This document shows, piece by piece, positions 42,053 to 50,549 of a DNA stretch of 54,689 nt. Origin of the DNA: Methanoculleus sp. UBA208 (GTDB taxonomy: Archaea > Halobacteriota > Methanomicrobia > Methanomicrobiales > Methanoculleaceae); the NCBI RefSeq assembly GCF_002498065.1, contig NZ_DAFZ01000058.1:11652-66340 (forward strand). Reading direction: 5' to 3'. The translations under genes and the position numbers were made by a program. Each line of letters opens with the position of its first letter. Position 1 is the first letter of the stretch. The notes beneath the pieces were generated by a model. That model was not told where the DNA came from. It made no database searches and worked only from the letters and a program-made list of their open reading frames with translations.

Positions 42053-42060
42053 TTAATTAA
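42053..42060. promoter_or_regulatory. Symmetric TTAATTAA box between divergent genes
   Basis: The palindrome TTAATTAA lies 26-27 bp before the ATG at 42083 on the plus strand and about 31 bp before the presenilin-like start on the minus strand, so it may act as TATA box in both directions. Confidence 0.5.
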
Positions 42061-42082
42061 TGCATCCTCATCACTTTAAAAT

Positions 42083-42397
42083 ATGGAGATTCGCGAACTC
42101 ATCGGCGACATCGTTCTCACCATCGTGATGGTGGTCTCCACCGTCGTGCTGGTGATGCGGTTCTGGCAGGACCTGATCATAGCGGTTGCTGCGACGTTCA
42201 TGATGCTCTCCCTCGGGGGACTGCTCATCTCTCTCGGCATGAAGATCGTGAGCCTTGAGAACAGCGTCGTACAGCGGGAGCGCACCATGCGCGTGAACAT
42301 GGAGGAGATGGGAAGGACGATGAGCGCCAAATACGACAACACGGTCAGCCACATCGAGCAGATCGTCGACGGGCTCTCCCGGCGGATGTACCGGTAA
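42083..42397 (+). CDS. Small membrane protein with C-terminal coiled coil
   Basis: A 104-residue protein with two hydrophobic helices at about 9-26 (IVLTIVMVVSTVVLVM) and 31-53 (DLIIAVAATFMMLSLGGLLI), then a charged helix (VSLENSVVQRERTMRVNMEEM) to the end that could form a coiled coil in the cytoplasm. I do not recognise the family. It is divergent from the presenilin-like protease and 49 bp before fen1; it could be a substrate or partner of the protease, but this is speculation from position. Confidence 0.7.
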   Translation: MEIRELIGDIVLTIVMVVSTVVLVMRFWQDLIIAVAATFMMLSLGGLLISLGMKIVSLENSVVQRERTMRVNMEEMGRTMSAKYDNTVSHIEQIVDGLSRRMYR

Positions 42398-42445
42398 ACC
42401 GGACCGTCATCTTAATGGCCTCTCCCCCTCTCATGATCTGGTAGC

Positions 42446-43447
42446 ATGGGCGTTGCTATCCGAGATATCCTGGCAGATTGCAAAGAAACGTTGACATGGG
42501 ACGATCTTTCCGGGATCGCCGCAGTGGATGCCCATAACGCGCTCTACCAGTTTCTCTCCATCATCCGGCAGCCCGACGGCACCCCGCTGATGAACGGTGC
42601 AGGAAGGATCACCTCCCACCTCTCCGGCATCCTCTTCCGGACGGCAAACTTCCTCGAGAGAGGCATCAAGCCGGTCTTCGTCTTCGACGGGAAGCCGCCG
42701 GAGTTCAAGCAGGAGACGATCGACGAACGGCGGGAGGTTCGCGCCAGGGCCGACGATGCCTGGAAGGCGGCGCTCAGGGAAGGGGATATGGAGGAGGCGT
42801 ACAAGCAGGCGAGCGCATCCGCCCGTATCGACAGCCACACCATCGAGTCGTCCCGTGAACTCCTCGGCCTGCTCGGCATTCCCTGGATACAGGCACCGAG
42901 CGAAGGCGAAGCCCAGGCGGCACACATGGCACGGCGGGGAATGGTCACCTACGCGGTCTCGCAGGACTACGACTCGCTCCTCTTCGGCTCCCCGGTGCTG
43001 GTGCGCAACCTCACCGTCAGCGGCCGGCGAAAGACCAGGGGCCGGACGATCACCGTGAACCCCGAGAGGATCGTCCTCTCCTCTCTCCTCGACCGTCTCG
43101 GCGTGACAAGAGAGCAGCTCGTCGAGATCGGCATTCTGGTGGGCACGGACTTCAACCCGGGAGTCCGGGGCATCGGCGGCAAGACGGCCTTAAAAGTCGT
43201 GCGAAACGGCGATTTTGAGTCCGTGATCGCGGAGAAATCGCCCGAGTTCGACCCCGGACCGATCCGGGACTTCTTCCTCGACCCCCCGGTCACCGACGAC
43301 TACGCCCTCGAGTGGGGGGCGCCGGACGTCGAAGGGGTCGTGGAGATGCTCTGCGGCCGCTACGACTTCTCCGAAGAGCGGGTCAGGAGCGCTCTTTCCC
43401 GGGTCTCGGTGAAAGCGGCGCAGAAGACACTGGATGCCTGGTTCTGA
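42446..43447 (+). CDS. fen: Flap endonuclease 1
   Basis: A 333-residue structure-specific nuclease that removes RNA primers and 5' flaps. The N-domain contains IAAVDAHNALYQFL near 24-37 and VFVFDGKPPEFK near 77; the I-domain contains APSEGEAQAAHMARRG near 152 and SQDYDSLLFG near 172; the H3TH motif is VGTDFNPGVRGIGGKTALK near 234-252. The C-terminus QKTLDAWF is a PCNA-binding box. Length fits the family. A T5 tract about 70 bp downstream may end the transcript. Confidence 0.96.
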   Translation: MGVAIRDILADCKETLTWDDLSGIAAVDAHNALYQFLSIIRQPDGTPLMNGAGRITSHLSGILFRTANFLERGIKPVFVFDGKPPEFKQETIDERREVRARADDAWKAALREGDMEEAYKQASASARIDSHTIESSRELLGLLGIPWIQAPSEGEAQAAHMARRGMVTYAVSQDYDSLLFGSPVLVRNLTVSGRRKTRGRTITVNPERIVLSSLLDRLGVTREQLVEIGILVGTDFNPGVRGIGGKTALKVVRNGDFESVIAEKSPEFDPGPIRDFFLDPPVTDDYALEWGAPDVEGVVEMLCGRYDFSEERVRSALSRVSVKAAQKTLDAWF

Positions 43448-43551
43448 GCTCCGGAACGGCAACTCGCTGCAGGATGGACCGCTAAGGGTCTCCGACAACC
43501 TGAAACCCGCTTCTTTTTCCCCGGATACAGGCTCCGCCGGACGACATAACA

Positions 43552-43559
43552 GATATATG
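43552..43559 (+). promoter_or_regulatory. TATA box of the DUF2193 operon
   Basis: GATATATG predicts a transcription start near 43582, leaving a leader of about 280 nt before the ATG at 43864. Confidence 0.5.
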
Positions 43560-43581
43560 CGAGGACGACCCATTACGCCAA

Positions 43582-43863
43582 TTGACGAACCTCTACCAGG
43601 CTTTCAAGGCAAGATGGAGGGTGCAGGGACCGACAGCGAATCAGCCTATCCCCGACCGCCGTTCAAGCGCCACCGCCCGTTATCGACCACCGTTCTCCCG
43701 GCTCGTCCGGCCCCTTTCCGCGACCGCGCCACCATCCGCGTTCTCCGTCGCTCAGAGTCGTTCTGCCAGACCCGGCAGGTCCTGCACGGACCGCCGTAAG
43801 GACTGCTACCCCGAACATGCTGTCCGCAAGATCGGGCAGCAGGACACTACCAGGTGATCCGAC
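43582..43863 (+). promoter_or_regulatory. Long structured leader before DUF2193 (part of a 416-bp gap)
   Basis: The 416 bp between fen1 and DUF2193 hold no recognised gene. Three hairpins end the leader: CTGCC/GGCAG (43763-43767 with 43774-43778), directly followed by GTCC/GGAC (43779-43782 with 43788-43791), then CTGCT plus CCCGA (43803-43814) pairing with TCGGG plus AGCAG (43832-43842). The last ends 21 nt before the ATG, close to the AGGTGAT ribosome site. A TTG frame from 43582 to 43857 (91 codons, Arg/Ser/Pro-rich) starts at the predicted start site and stops 6 nt before DUF2193; its third-position GC is lower than in real neighbours, so I treat it as doubtful. Confidence 0.45.
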
Positions 43864-45363
43864 ATGAGAGAACTCTACGAAAAGATGATAAACGAGGCCA
43901 TGGCCGCCCAGCGGGCGGATGTGGATACGGTAAAGGCAAAACGCGGCCAGAAGTTCACAATCGAGGACACGAAGCCCTACGTCGATGCTGTCCGGAAGAT
44001 GACGGCGATCGGCGACCAGAGCCAGGCGGTCATCGACCTTCACAAGAACTCGGTGATCTCGCACTCCGAGATCCTCCAGAGTCTCGCGACGACCGTCCGC
44101 CCCGAGGACGACCCGTTCGTCGAGCACTACCAGACACCCGTTGTGCTCGAGATCCTGAAAAGCCAGGACGAGGCGTTCGCAAAAAGCGTCGATGCCTTCA
44201 CTGAGGCGGTCGCGGATGCGGAGGCCAGGATCGGGCTTGAGGCGGTGCGGCGCTACGGCGGGTTCTACGGCCCCACCTGCGTCGTCGACTTCGCGCTGAT
44301 CCCGGGAAGCACGAGCAACGTGGTGAACCGGGTCCTGAAGAAGGCCGACATCCCGGTCGAGCACAAGCGGGCGATCCTCGCCGCCAAATCATGGGGAATG
44401 AACACCTCCTACGGGTTCGGGGACACCTTCGCCCACGCCCTCGAGGCAGGAGCCACCCCCGCCGAGGCGACGGCGAAAGAGATCGAGATCATGCAAAAGA
44501 TCTACCGCGAACCGATCGAGGCCCAGGCGGAGCTGATGGATGCCGCAGGGGTGACATCCTTTGACCCGCGGAAGTACATGAACGAGTACCGGCGGCGGAT
44601 GGAAGGGACCGTCAAGGCCGCCGTCGACGACGGCGTCCACTACGGCAACATCCTCACGGTCCCCGCCTACAGCGTCGGCGACGTCGCGCACCACATCGCG
44701 CAATCGACCTTCAACATGTGCAAGGACGACGTCGTCATGGCGGTGATCGAGGCGGTTACGGAGGTGATGGAGTCGTCGCTACGGAACTCGCTCGACTCCT
44801 ATAAGAGTTACTGGGACGTCCTCTCCGTCGCGACCGGCGCTTCGGCCGCCGCGACCGAGTACATCCTCGAACTCGACGCGCTCAACGCCCCCATGGTCGT
44901 CGACCTGCTCACGAAGAGGTTCCACAACTACGTCCTCGCCTACCCGGCCCGGGGAGCCGCTGCGGAACTCCACAACTGCGACTTCATGGACATGATCTAC
45001 CGCGGGTGGAGACTCATCGATAAGGCGCGGAAGAACCGGAACGGCGCCGACGAGGGCCTGACCCCCATGGTCGGCAAATACCCGGTCAATCTTGCGCCCA
45101 TTCACGAGAACGAGGTGTTGATGAACCCGCAGTGGTACGCTTACCCGGCCTGCGCCATAACGGTCCGGTTCTCCGCCCTGATGCGCCTTGCCGACTACCC
45201 GTGCCTCCTCACGAGCGAACCGGTGACCGCGACGATGATGACGAACGTCATCGCTCTCGAGAAGGCTACCGCCGCCGCTCCGGTGCGGGCCTGCAAAAAC
45301 TGTGCTACGACGAGCCTTGTCGACAGCCGGCAGCACTACTGCCAGTGGAAAGAGGCGATCTAA
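43864..45363 (+). CDS. DUF2193 protein
   Basis: A 499-residue protein of a methanogen family without known function. It is soluble and mostly helical. Notable stretches are KSWGMNTSYGFGDTFAHALE near 176, EAQAELMDAAGVTSFDPRKY near 219, VHYGNILTVPAYSVGDVAHH near 258 and a C-terminal cluster of cysteines including RACKNCATTSL near 477 and HYCQW near 492, which may bind a metal. It is followed after 14 bp by DUF2180, its usual partner, and preceded by a long structured leader, suggesting a regulated operon. Confidence 0.82.
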   Translation: MRELYEKMINEAMAAQRADVDTVKAKRGQKFTIEDTKPYVDAVRKMTAIGDQSQAVIDLHKNSVISHSEILQSLATTVRPEDDPFVEHYQTPVVLEILKSQDEAFAKSVDAFTEAVADAEARIGLEAVRRYGGFYGPTCVVDFALIPGSTSNVVNRVLKKADIPVEHKRAILAAKSWGMNTSYGFGDTFAHALEAGATPAEATAKEIEIMQKIYREPIEAQAELMDAAGVTSFDPRKYMNEYRRRMEGTVKAAVDDGVHYGNILTVPAYSVGDVAHHIAQSTFNMCKDDVVMAVIEAVTEVMESSLRNSLDSYKSYWDVLSVATGASAAATEYILELDALNAPMVVDLLTKRFHNYVLAYPARGAAAELHNCDFMDMIYRGWRLIDKARKNRNGADEGLTPMVGKYPVNLAPIHENEVLMNPQWYAYPACAITVRFSALMRLADYPCLLTSEPVTATMMTNVIALEKATAAAPVRACKNCATTSLVDSRQHYCQWKEAI

Positions 45364-45377
45364 AGGAGAGATCTATC

Positions 45378-45587
45378 ATGAAGTGCTACATCTGCGCCCT
45401 TGAGGGGGGAGAGAGCGAAGCGGTGGCGGTCTGCATCGTCTGCGGGATGGGACTCTGCATGGAGCACGCCATCAGGAAGGATGTCGATGTCTGGGAAGGC
45501 GGATACCCGCTCCCCAGCAAGCGCGTGAAGGCTCCGCTGCCGAGGATTCTCTGCCCCGAGTGCTATGCTGCCCTGTACGGGAAGTAA
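45378..45587 (+). CDS. DUF2180 zinc-finger-like protein
   Basis: A 69-residue protein with six cysteines in paired order: MKCYICALEGGE (Cys3, Cys6), VCIVCGMGLCMEHAI (three Cys and a His near 18-28) and ILCPEC near 58. This is a zinc-binding treble-clef or B-box-like arrangement. DUF2180 is a methanogen family. The start at 45378 follows GGAGAG. It probably works with DUF2193; the pair is of unknown function. Confidence 0.82.
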   Translation: MKCYICALEGGESEAVAVCIVCGMGLCMEHAIRKDVDVWEGGYPLPSKRVKAPLPRILCPECYAALYGK

Positions 45588-45608
45588 GGCACTTAAAATG
45601 CCCTTTTT
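45588..45608 (+). terminator. Hairpin plus T tract after DUF2180
   Basis: GGCA pairs with TGCC across a 7-nt A-rich loop, followed by CTTTTT, directly after the DUF2180 stop codon. GCCC-TTTTT-GGGC can form an alternative stem. It separates the operon from the aquaporin promoter. Confidence 0.55.
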
Positions 45609-45623
45609 GGGCTACTCATCATC

Positions 45624-45632
45624 TAAAATATA
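45624..45632 (+). promoter_or_regulatory. TATA box of the aquaporin gene
   Basis: TAAAATATA is centred 26 bp before the ATG at 45654, predicting a leaderless transcript. Confidence 0.6.
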
Positions 45633-45653
45633 GTATCCGTATCTGGTGAAACC

Positions 45654-46397
45654 ATGACCGTATCTCTTGGAAAACGATTCATCGCCGAAGCCGTCGGGAC
45701 ATTCATCCTGGTCTTCTTCGGGGCCGGCGCCGCAGCCGTCACGCTGATGCTCGCCGCGGGGACCACCCCGTCGACGCCTTTCAACATCGGAATAGGAGCG
45801 CTCGGGGGCCTCGGCGACTGGCTCGCCATAGGGCTCGCCTTCGGCATCGCCATCGCCGGGTCCATCTACGCCCTCGGGAGGATCTCGGGGTGCCACATCA
45901 ATCCGGCGGTGACGATAGCCCTCTTTGCGACCCGGCGGTTCGCCGGCCGCGATGTTGTCCCGTACATCGTCGCACAGCTGATCGGCGCGGCGGCCGCGAG
46001 CCTGCTCTTTGCCTGGGCCGTCGGTTCGGACGCCGTCCTCGTCGGGGGGCTCGGGGCAACGGCACCCTTCCCCGGCATCGGCTACCTGCAGGCCATCGTC
46101 ATCGAGGCCGTTGGCACGTTCCTTTTAATGCTCGTCATCATGGGCTCCGCCGTCGACGAGCGGGCCACTCCGGGCTTCGCCGGTCTTGCGGTGGGTCTCG
46201 CGGTCGCTGGCATCATCACGACGATCGGGAACCTGACCGGCTCATCGCTAAACCCCGCCCGCACGTTCGGGCCGTACCTCGGCGACTGGCTGCTTGGAGG
46301 GCAGAACCTCTGGGAGTTCTTCCCCATCTACATCGTCGGCCCCATCGTCGGCGCGGTGCTCGCTGCGTTCCTCTACGACTACCTCGCCGGCGAATGA
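45654..46397 (+). CDS. aqpM: Aquaporin (AqpM-type MIP channel)
   Basis: A 247-residue MIP channel with six transmembrane helices and two NPA boxes, SGCHINPAVTIALF near 78-91 and GSSLNPARTFGPYLGDWL near 196-213. The spacing and length match archaeal AqpM, which passes water and, slowly, glycerol, and has been proposed to pass H2S or CO2. It has its own promoter and ends convergent to the thiamine-diphosphate enzyme. Confidence 0.92.
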   Translation: MTVSLGKRFIAEAVGTFILVFFGAGAAAVTLMLAAGTTPSTPFNIGIGALGGLGDWLAIGLAFGIAIAGSIYALGRISGCHINPAVTIALFATRRFAGRDVVPYIVAQLIGAAAASLLFAWAVGSDAVLVGGLGATAPFPGIGYLQAIVIEAVGTFLLMLVIMGSAVDERATPGFAGLAVGLAVAGIITTIGNLTGSSLNPARTFGPYLGDWLLGGQNLWEFFPIYIVGPIVGAVLAAFLYDYLAGE

Positions 46398-46763
46398 TCC
46401 AACCCAACCACTCTTTTCGTAACAACCGCAGCCAAACTAAAAACCTCGCCGCTGTGCGACCGGAAGAAGAGCGGTGAACCGGAGCGGATCCGGTTCGCCG
46501 CAAGTTCTCCCCGGACGCCCGTGAAGTTTCACGGGTACCCGGGAACCCTTAGCGTGGAGCAGACAACGGGATTCCGATGCTCCCACCCGGATCGACATCC
46601 GGAGATCCGCGTACCCAGCACAGGCGTCATCGGTTGCGTTCCCGTGGCCGGGACGTTCACATATACCCTCGGAGCCTCATTCCCGTCGAGGGTACTTATA
46701 GATTTCGGATGGGCGGCGTACCGCACCCCACCGGTGCCTGCCGGGGACCCGCAGGCCGAGCCC
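46398..46763. other. 366-bp convergent gap with palindromes
   Basis: No gene is supported between the ends of the aquaporin and the thiamine-diphosphate enzyme. CCCGTGAA-GT-TTCACGGG (46518-46535) is perfect and overlaps GGGTACCC (46533-46540). Further on TACCCTCG (46664-46671) pairs with CGAGGGTA (46687-46694) over a 15-nt loop, followed by TTATAGATTT. These could terminate transcription from either side or bind protein. A 65-codon minus-strand frame at 46529-46726 has no coding character. Confidence 0.45.
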
Positions 46764-48383
46764 TCACTTAAAGCGCTCCGGATCGGTCTCGATATCGATG
46801 ACGACGGGTTTGTTCATCTTCACCGCCCGGGAAACGGCCTCAGGGAGGTCCTGCGGCCGGGCCACCCGTATCCCGGCGCCGCCGCAGGTCTCTGCATAGG
46901 CGGCGAAGTCGGGGTTCACAAGCTCGGTGCCGTACGGCGGATAACCCGCCTCCCGCTGCTCCTCCCGGATCATGGCAAGTTCGTGGTTGTTCAAGACCAC
47001 GACGACGATGGGAAGATCGTACTTGACGGCCGTGACGAAGTCGGCCATGACCATGGAGAACCCGCCGTCCCCGGTGATGCAGACGACGGTCGCATCAGGA
47101 TAGGCCAGTTTCACCGCAATCGCCCCGGGGAGGCCGAACCCCATCGTCCCGAGGTAGCCCGACATAGCGAACCGTTGCCGCTTCATCCGGAAGTTCCTCC
47201 CGAACCACCACTGGTTCTCTCCGACATCGAGAGAGATGACCGCATCCTCCGGCAGGGTCTCGGAGAGGACCTTCATGACGTAGGGCGGGCGGATGGGGAC
47301 GGCGTCCGGATCGGCTTCCCGATCGAGTTCGTCGAACCACTCCCGCTTTTGCTCCGCAAGCCACGCCCTGGCCCCCGTATCCTCCCGCGGCCGGACACGC
47401 TCCCGGATCCGGGGTATGGCAACGGCACAGTCGCCCCAGACCGCCACGACAAACGGGTGCTTGCCGAGCTGGAGCGGGTCGATATCGATATGGACGGCCT
47501 GTTTGTCCCCCGGGATCCCGGTGAAGTCGGAGAAACTCGCCCCGCAGGCGATCACGAGGTCCGACTCCGCGATGAGCGTGCGGGCATGCGGCGTCCCCAG
47601 CGGCCCGTGTACCCCGGCAACCCACTCGTTGTCGTCGGGGAGGATGCCCTTCGCGCGGAAGGTGGTGACGATGGGTGCCCGGATCGTCTCTGCAAGATCG
47701 AGAACCGCTCCCGCGGCAGCCATGGCCCCGAAGCCCGCGAGGATGACCGGGCGTGCGGCGCCGTCGATCGCCTCGGCCGCCGCCCGGACGGCCTCGTCGG
47801 TCGGGGCCACCGTAACCGCGGGAAGACAGGTCTCGCGCTCGCAGAAACTCGGCTCAAGCGGTTCCCTCTGGATATCGTTCGGGAGCGAGAGCTGGGCGAC
47901 GCCGCGGGCGATGACGGCGTAGCGCAACGCCCGGGTGAGGAGTTTGACCGCCGTCGCCGGGTCGGCGACGGTGTTGTTGAAGACCGCGATGGGACGGAAG
48001 AACGCATCCTGATCGATCTCCTGGATGCCGCCGGGGCCGGCATACTGCGCCTTCACCTGCCCGTTCAGCGCAAGCACGCTCGCACGGTCCTCTTTCGCGT
48101 CGTAGAGCCCGGTGGCGAGGTTCGTCGCTCCCGGCCCGGCGATGGTCAGGCAGACCGCGATCTTTCCCGTGAACTTGTTGTAGGCGGACGCGGCGAGGGC
48201 AGCAGTCTGCTCGTGCCGGACGACGATGTACCGGGCATCCGGGTTTCTTCTGACCGCGTCAACGAGCGGGAGCGACGATGAACCGGGGATACCGAAGTAC
48301 AGGGTGATCCCCCACGCCGCGAGTTCCGAGACCAGCACATCGGCCACCGTCACGGCGGCTCCTTCAGAGATAGTCTTCTTCAT
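46764..48383 (-). CDS. Thiamine-diphosphate enzyme, acetolactate synthase/pyruvate oxidase type
   Basis: A 539-residue three-domain ThDP enzyme. The catalytic Glu is in VVRHEQTAALAASAY near 54-68; the middle domain has PVILAGFGAMA near 212; the ThDP motif GDGGFSMVMADFVTAVKYDLP ends in VVVLNNHELAM near 450-475 (GDG to NN). It looks closer to pyruvate oxidase-like proteins than to IlvB, and no IlvN subunit is next to it. Its start lies 20 bases inside the rubredoxin gene end, so the two are translated together, which hints at a redox reaction. The substrate is not determined by sequence. Confidence 0.8.
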   Translation of the reverse strand: MKKTISEGAAVTVADVLVSELAAWGITLYFGIPGSSSLPLVDAVRRNPDARYIVVRHEQTAALAASAYNKFTGKIAVCLTIAGPGATNLATGLYDAKEDRASVLALNGQVKAQYAGPGGIQEIDQDAFFRPIAVFNNTVADPATAVKLLTRALRYAVIARGVAQLSLPNDIQREPLEPSFCERETCLPAVTVAPTDEAVRAAAEAIDGAARPVILAGFGAMAAAGAVLDLAETIRAPIVTTFRAKGILPDDNEWVAGVHGPLGTPHARTLIAESDLVIACGASFSDFTGIPGDKQAVHIDIDPLQLGKHPFVVAVWGDCAVAIPRIRERVRPREDTGARAWLAEQKREWFDELDREADPDAVPIRPPYVMKVLSETLPEDAVISLDVGENQWWFGRNFRMKRQRFAMSGYLGTMGFGLPGAIAVKLAYPDATVVCITGDGGFSMVMADFVTAVKYDLPIVVVVLNNHELAMIREEQREAGYPPYGTELVNPDFAAYAETCGGAGIRVARPQDLPEAVSRAVKMNKPVVIDIETDPERFK

Positions 48384-48567
48384 CCGTCTTCACCTCTTCC
48401 TCCTCTTCGCTCGCTCGCACAAACGCTTCCTTCCCCACGCTGCATCCGGGACACCGCCAGTCGTCGGGGAGTTCCTCAAACAGCGTCCCCGGCGGAATAC
48501 TGGCTGCCGGGTCTCCCGCCTCCTCGACGTACTCGTAATCACAGACACTGCACACCCATCGTGCCAT
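48364..48567 (-). CDS. Rubredoxin with acidic tail
   Basis: A 67-residue iron protein. The two CxxC loops are VCSVCDYEYVEEAGDP near 5-20 and WRCPGCSVGK near 38-47, with the usual PPGTLFEELPDDW between them. An extra highly acidic tail (EEEEEVKTDEEDYL) follows. A TATA-like TTTTTATAC near 48616-48624 predicts a start near 48594, so ATG 48567 is chosen over an in-frame ATG at 48609. It is an electron carrier, possibly for the overlapping ThDP enzyme or for FprA encoded 2 kb away. Confidence 0.93.
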   Translation of the reverse strand: MARWVCSVCDYEYVEEAGDPAASIPPGTLFEELPDDWRCPGCSVGKEAFVRASEEEEEVKTDEEDYL

Positions 48568-48649
48568 ACCGTCCACGCTCCGAAGGTGAGTCTCCGGGCC
48601 GTAACTCATCTTCACGTATAAAAATGCCTCGCCCCCCCCGGTGATGGCG

Positions 48650-49606
48650 TCAGAGAGACCCGGGTTCTCCCGTCGCGGGGTGACTGCGCTTCTCGTCGCC
48701 AGCGGCGGCTCCACGGCTGTCCCCGTTGTCCTCCGCCACGTTCTTTGCCAGCGCCGAGAGGCCGAGGGTGGTCCCGAGGTTCATCGTGTCGAGCACCGAT
48801 GCCGGAACGAGGACGAGCGTCGCCTTCTCCTTGAGGCCTTCGTAGAGCATGTTCATCGCCCGGAGGTGGAGGGCGGTCGGGTTGTCCTGGTAAGTCTTCG
48901 CGGCCTCCTCGAACTTCTTGGCCACCTGCAGCTCGGAGTCGCCGAGGATCACCCGCGCCTGCCGCTCCCGCTCCGCCTGGGCCTGCATGGACATCGCGTC
49001 CTGCAGCTCGCGGGGGATCAGGATATCACGGATCTCAACGGAACTGACGTGGATCCCCCACTGTTCGGTCCGGACGTCGATGATCCGCTGCAGTTCCGCG
49101 TCGAGCCTCTCCCGGCCCTCGATCATATTTGCGAGGTCGGACTTCCCGATGACCTCCCGGAGCGCCGTCTGCGCCGCCCAGCTGATGGCGGAACGGTAGT
49201 CCTCGACCTCCAGCGCCGCTTTCTCCGGGTCCCTCACGCGCCAGAAGAGGACCGCCTCGACGTCGACAGGGACCGTATCGCGGGTGAGGGTCTTTTCCGC
49301 CTTAAACGACGTCGTGATCGTGCGGAGATCGATCCAGTAGGCAATCGTGTCGATGAGCGGCACGATGATAAAGACGCCCGGACCCCTGAGGGCCGAGAAC
49401 CGGCCCAGGCGCAGCACGATCGCTTTCTCCCACTGGTCGGCAATCTGCGTCGCAGCGGCGGCGAACATCCCCGCGAGGACGATGACGGCGGCAACCCACA
49501 CGAAGAGGGAGAGGCCGGGGGTCGTGAAGGCAGCATACGCGACCGCCACTCCGAGGAGGGCTATCAGGAAGGCAACGGCATATCGCAACGGGTTCTGGCG
49601 GCTCAT
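48650..49606 (-). CDS. SPFH/stomatin-like membrane protein
   Basis: About 318 residues. Two hydrophobic helices near 8-25 and 30-53 anchor it, then a band-7 domain: WEKAIVLRLGRFSALRGPG near 60, VPVDVEAVLFWRVRDPEKA near 112, ISWAAQTALREVIGKSDL near 139 and WGIHVSSVEIRDILIPREL near 180. A helical coiled coil follows. Stomatins scaffold membrane microdomains and work with NfeD proteases, but no NfeD gene is adjacent. ATG 49606 fits the first helix and a minus-strand TATA near 49637-49645. Confidence 0.9.
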   Translation of the reverse strand: MSRQNPLRYAVAFLIALLGVAVAYAAFTTPGLSLFVWVAAVIVLAGMFAAAATQIADQWEKAIVLRLGRFSALRGPGVFIIVPLIDTIAYWIDLRTITTSFKAEKTLTRDTVPVDVEAVLFWRVRDPEKAALEVEDYRSAISWAAQTALREVIGKSDLANMIEGRERLDAELQRIIDVRTEQWGIHVSSVEIRDILIPRELQDAMSMQAQAERERQARVILGDSELQVAKKFEEAAKTYQDNPTALHLRAMNMLYEGLKEKATLVLVPASVLDTMNLGTTLGLSALAKNVAEDNGDSRGAAAGDEKRSHPATGEPGSL

Positions 49607-49703
49607 AGTTTTTACCTGCGGAGTGCTGTAGCCCCAGATATATAATAATACATATATAGTCCATTTTGAACCAGTATCTGCCGCCGTGCGGCGGGAGACG
49701 ACC

Positions 49704-50408
49704 ATGGAGATCCATGATATTCACTCATTCGACCTGACACCGGCCGAAGCGATCCGCCTCCAGGAGGCGCTCCGGGCCGGGGTCCGCCTCTCCAACGGCA
49801 TCGGTGAGATCTCCCTCGTGGCCGGCGCCGACGCCTCCTACGCGAAGGGCTCGAACGAGATCCACGCGGTCGTCGTCGCCCTCAGCTACCCCGATCTTGC
49901 CGTCGTCGAGCGGGTTTCTGCCAACGCGGAAACGTCGTTTCCCTATATACCCGGCCTCCTGACATTCCGGGAAGGCCCCGCCCTCATCGAGGCGTTCCAA
50001 ATGCTGCGATCAGAGCCGGAGGTCGTCTTCTTCGACGGGCAGGGGATCGCCCACCCCCGGGGGCTCGGCATCGCGAGCCATATGGGCGTCCTCCTGGACC
50101 GGCCCGCCGTCGGGGTCGCAAAGAGCCTTCTCGTGGGAACGGCGGCGGAGCCCGGGACCGGCAGGGGATCGACCGCGCCCATACTCCGCGACGGCGAGAC
50201 GATCGGGATGGCAGTGCGAACGAAAGAGAGGGTGAAACCGGTCTATGTCTCGGTGGGCCACCGGATCGACCTTTCGCAGGCGGTCGACCTCGTCCTCGCG
50301 ACCGCCCGGGGGTACCGGCTCCCGGAACCGACCCGGCAGGCCCACCTCTTTGCAAACGAGGTCAGGAGAGGAGACGAGCAGACCACCCTCCCTTCCTCCA
50401 CGGAATAG
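49704..50408 (+). CDS. nfi: Endonuclease V
   Basis: About 234 residues. It cuts DNA (or RNA) one base 3' of inosine from adenine deamination. Catalytic acids are in VAGADASYAKG near residue 35 and VFFDGQGIAHPRGLGIASHM near 104-123; the damage-wedge PYIPGLLTFREGPAL near 80 and GVAKSLLVG near 132 are also family marks. The start at 49704 is in frame with a GTG at 49686. An AT-rich divergent promoter lies between it and the stomatin gene. Confidence 0.93.
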   Translation: MEIHDIHSFDLTPAEAIRLQEALRAGVRLSNGIGEISLVAGADASYAKGSNEIHAVVVALSYPDLAVVERVSANAETSFPYIPGLLTFREGPALIEAFQMLRSEPEVVFFDGQGIAHPRGLGIASHMGVLLDRPAVGVAKSLLVGTAAEPGTGRGSTAPILRDGETIGMAVRTKERVKPVYVSVGHRIDLSQAVDLVLATARGYRLPEPTRQAHLFANEVRRGDEQTTLPSSTE

Positions 50409-50549
50409 AGCGAAACCGTTATCTGCGTTCGGGCCGGAGAAGCATTCGCCGGCCGGCGTGGCAGGGCCCGCCGGGACGGTTAAGAGTTTACGGAGCATGA
50501 AGCATGTTGAATACCCGTACATACTGCTTACCGACGGAGGCGGCGGGAC

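Noticed and set aside
43434..43799. Possible 121-residue protein after fen1
   Set aside because: Starts inside fen1 in another frame, Arg/Pro-rich, no known motif, and crosses the predicted promoter of the DUF2193 operon.
46521..48281. 586-residue plus-strand open frame
   Set aside because: Antisense shadow of the thiamine-diphosphate enzyme with no recognisable domain.
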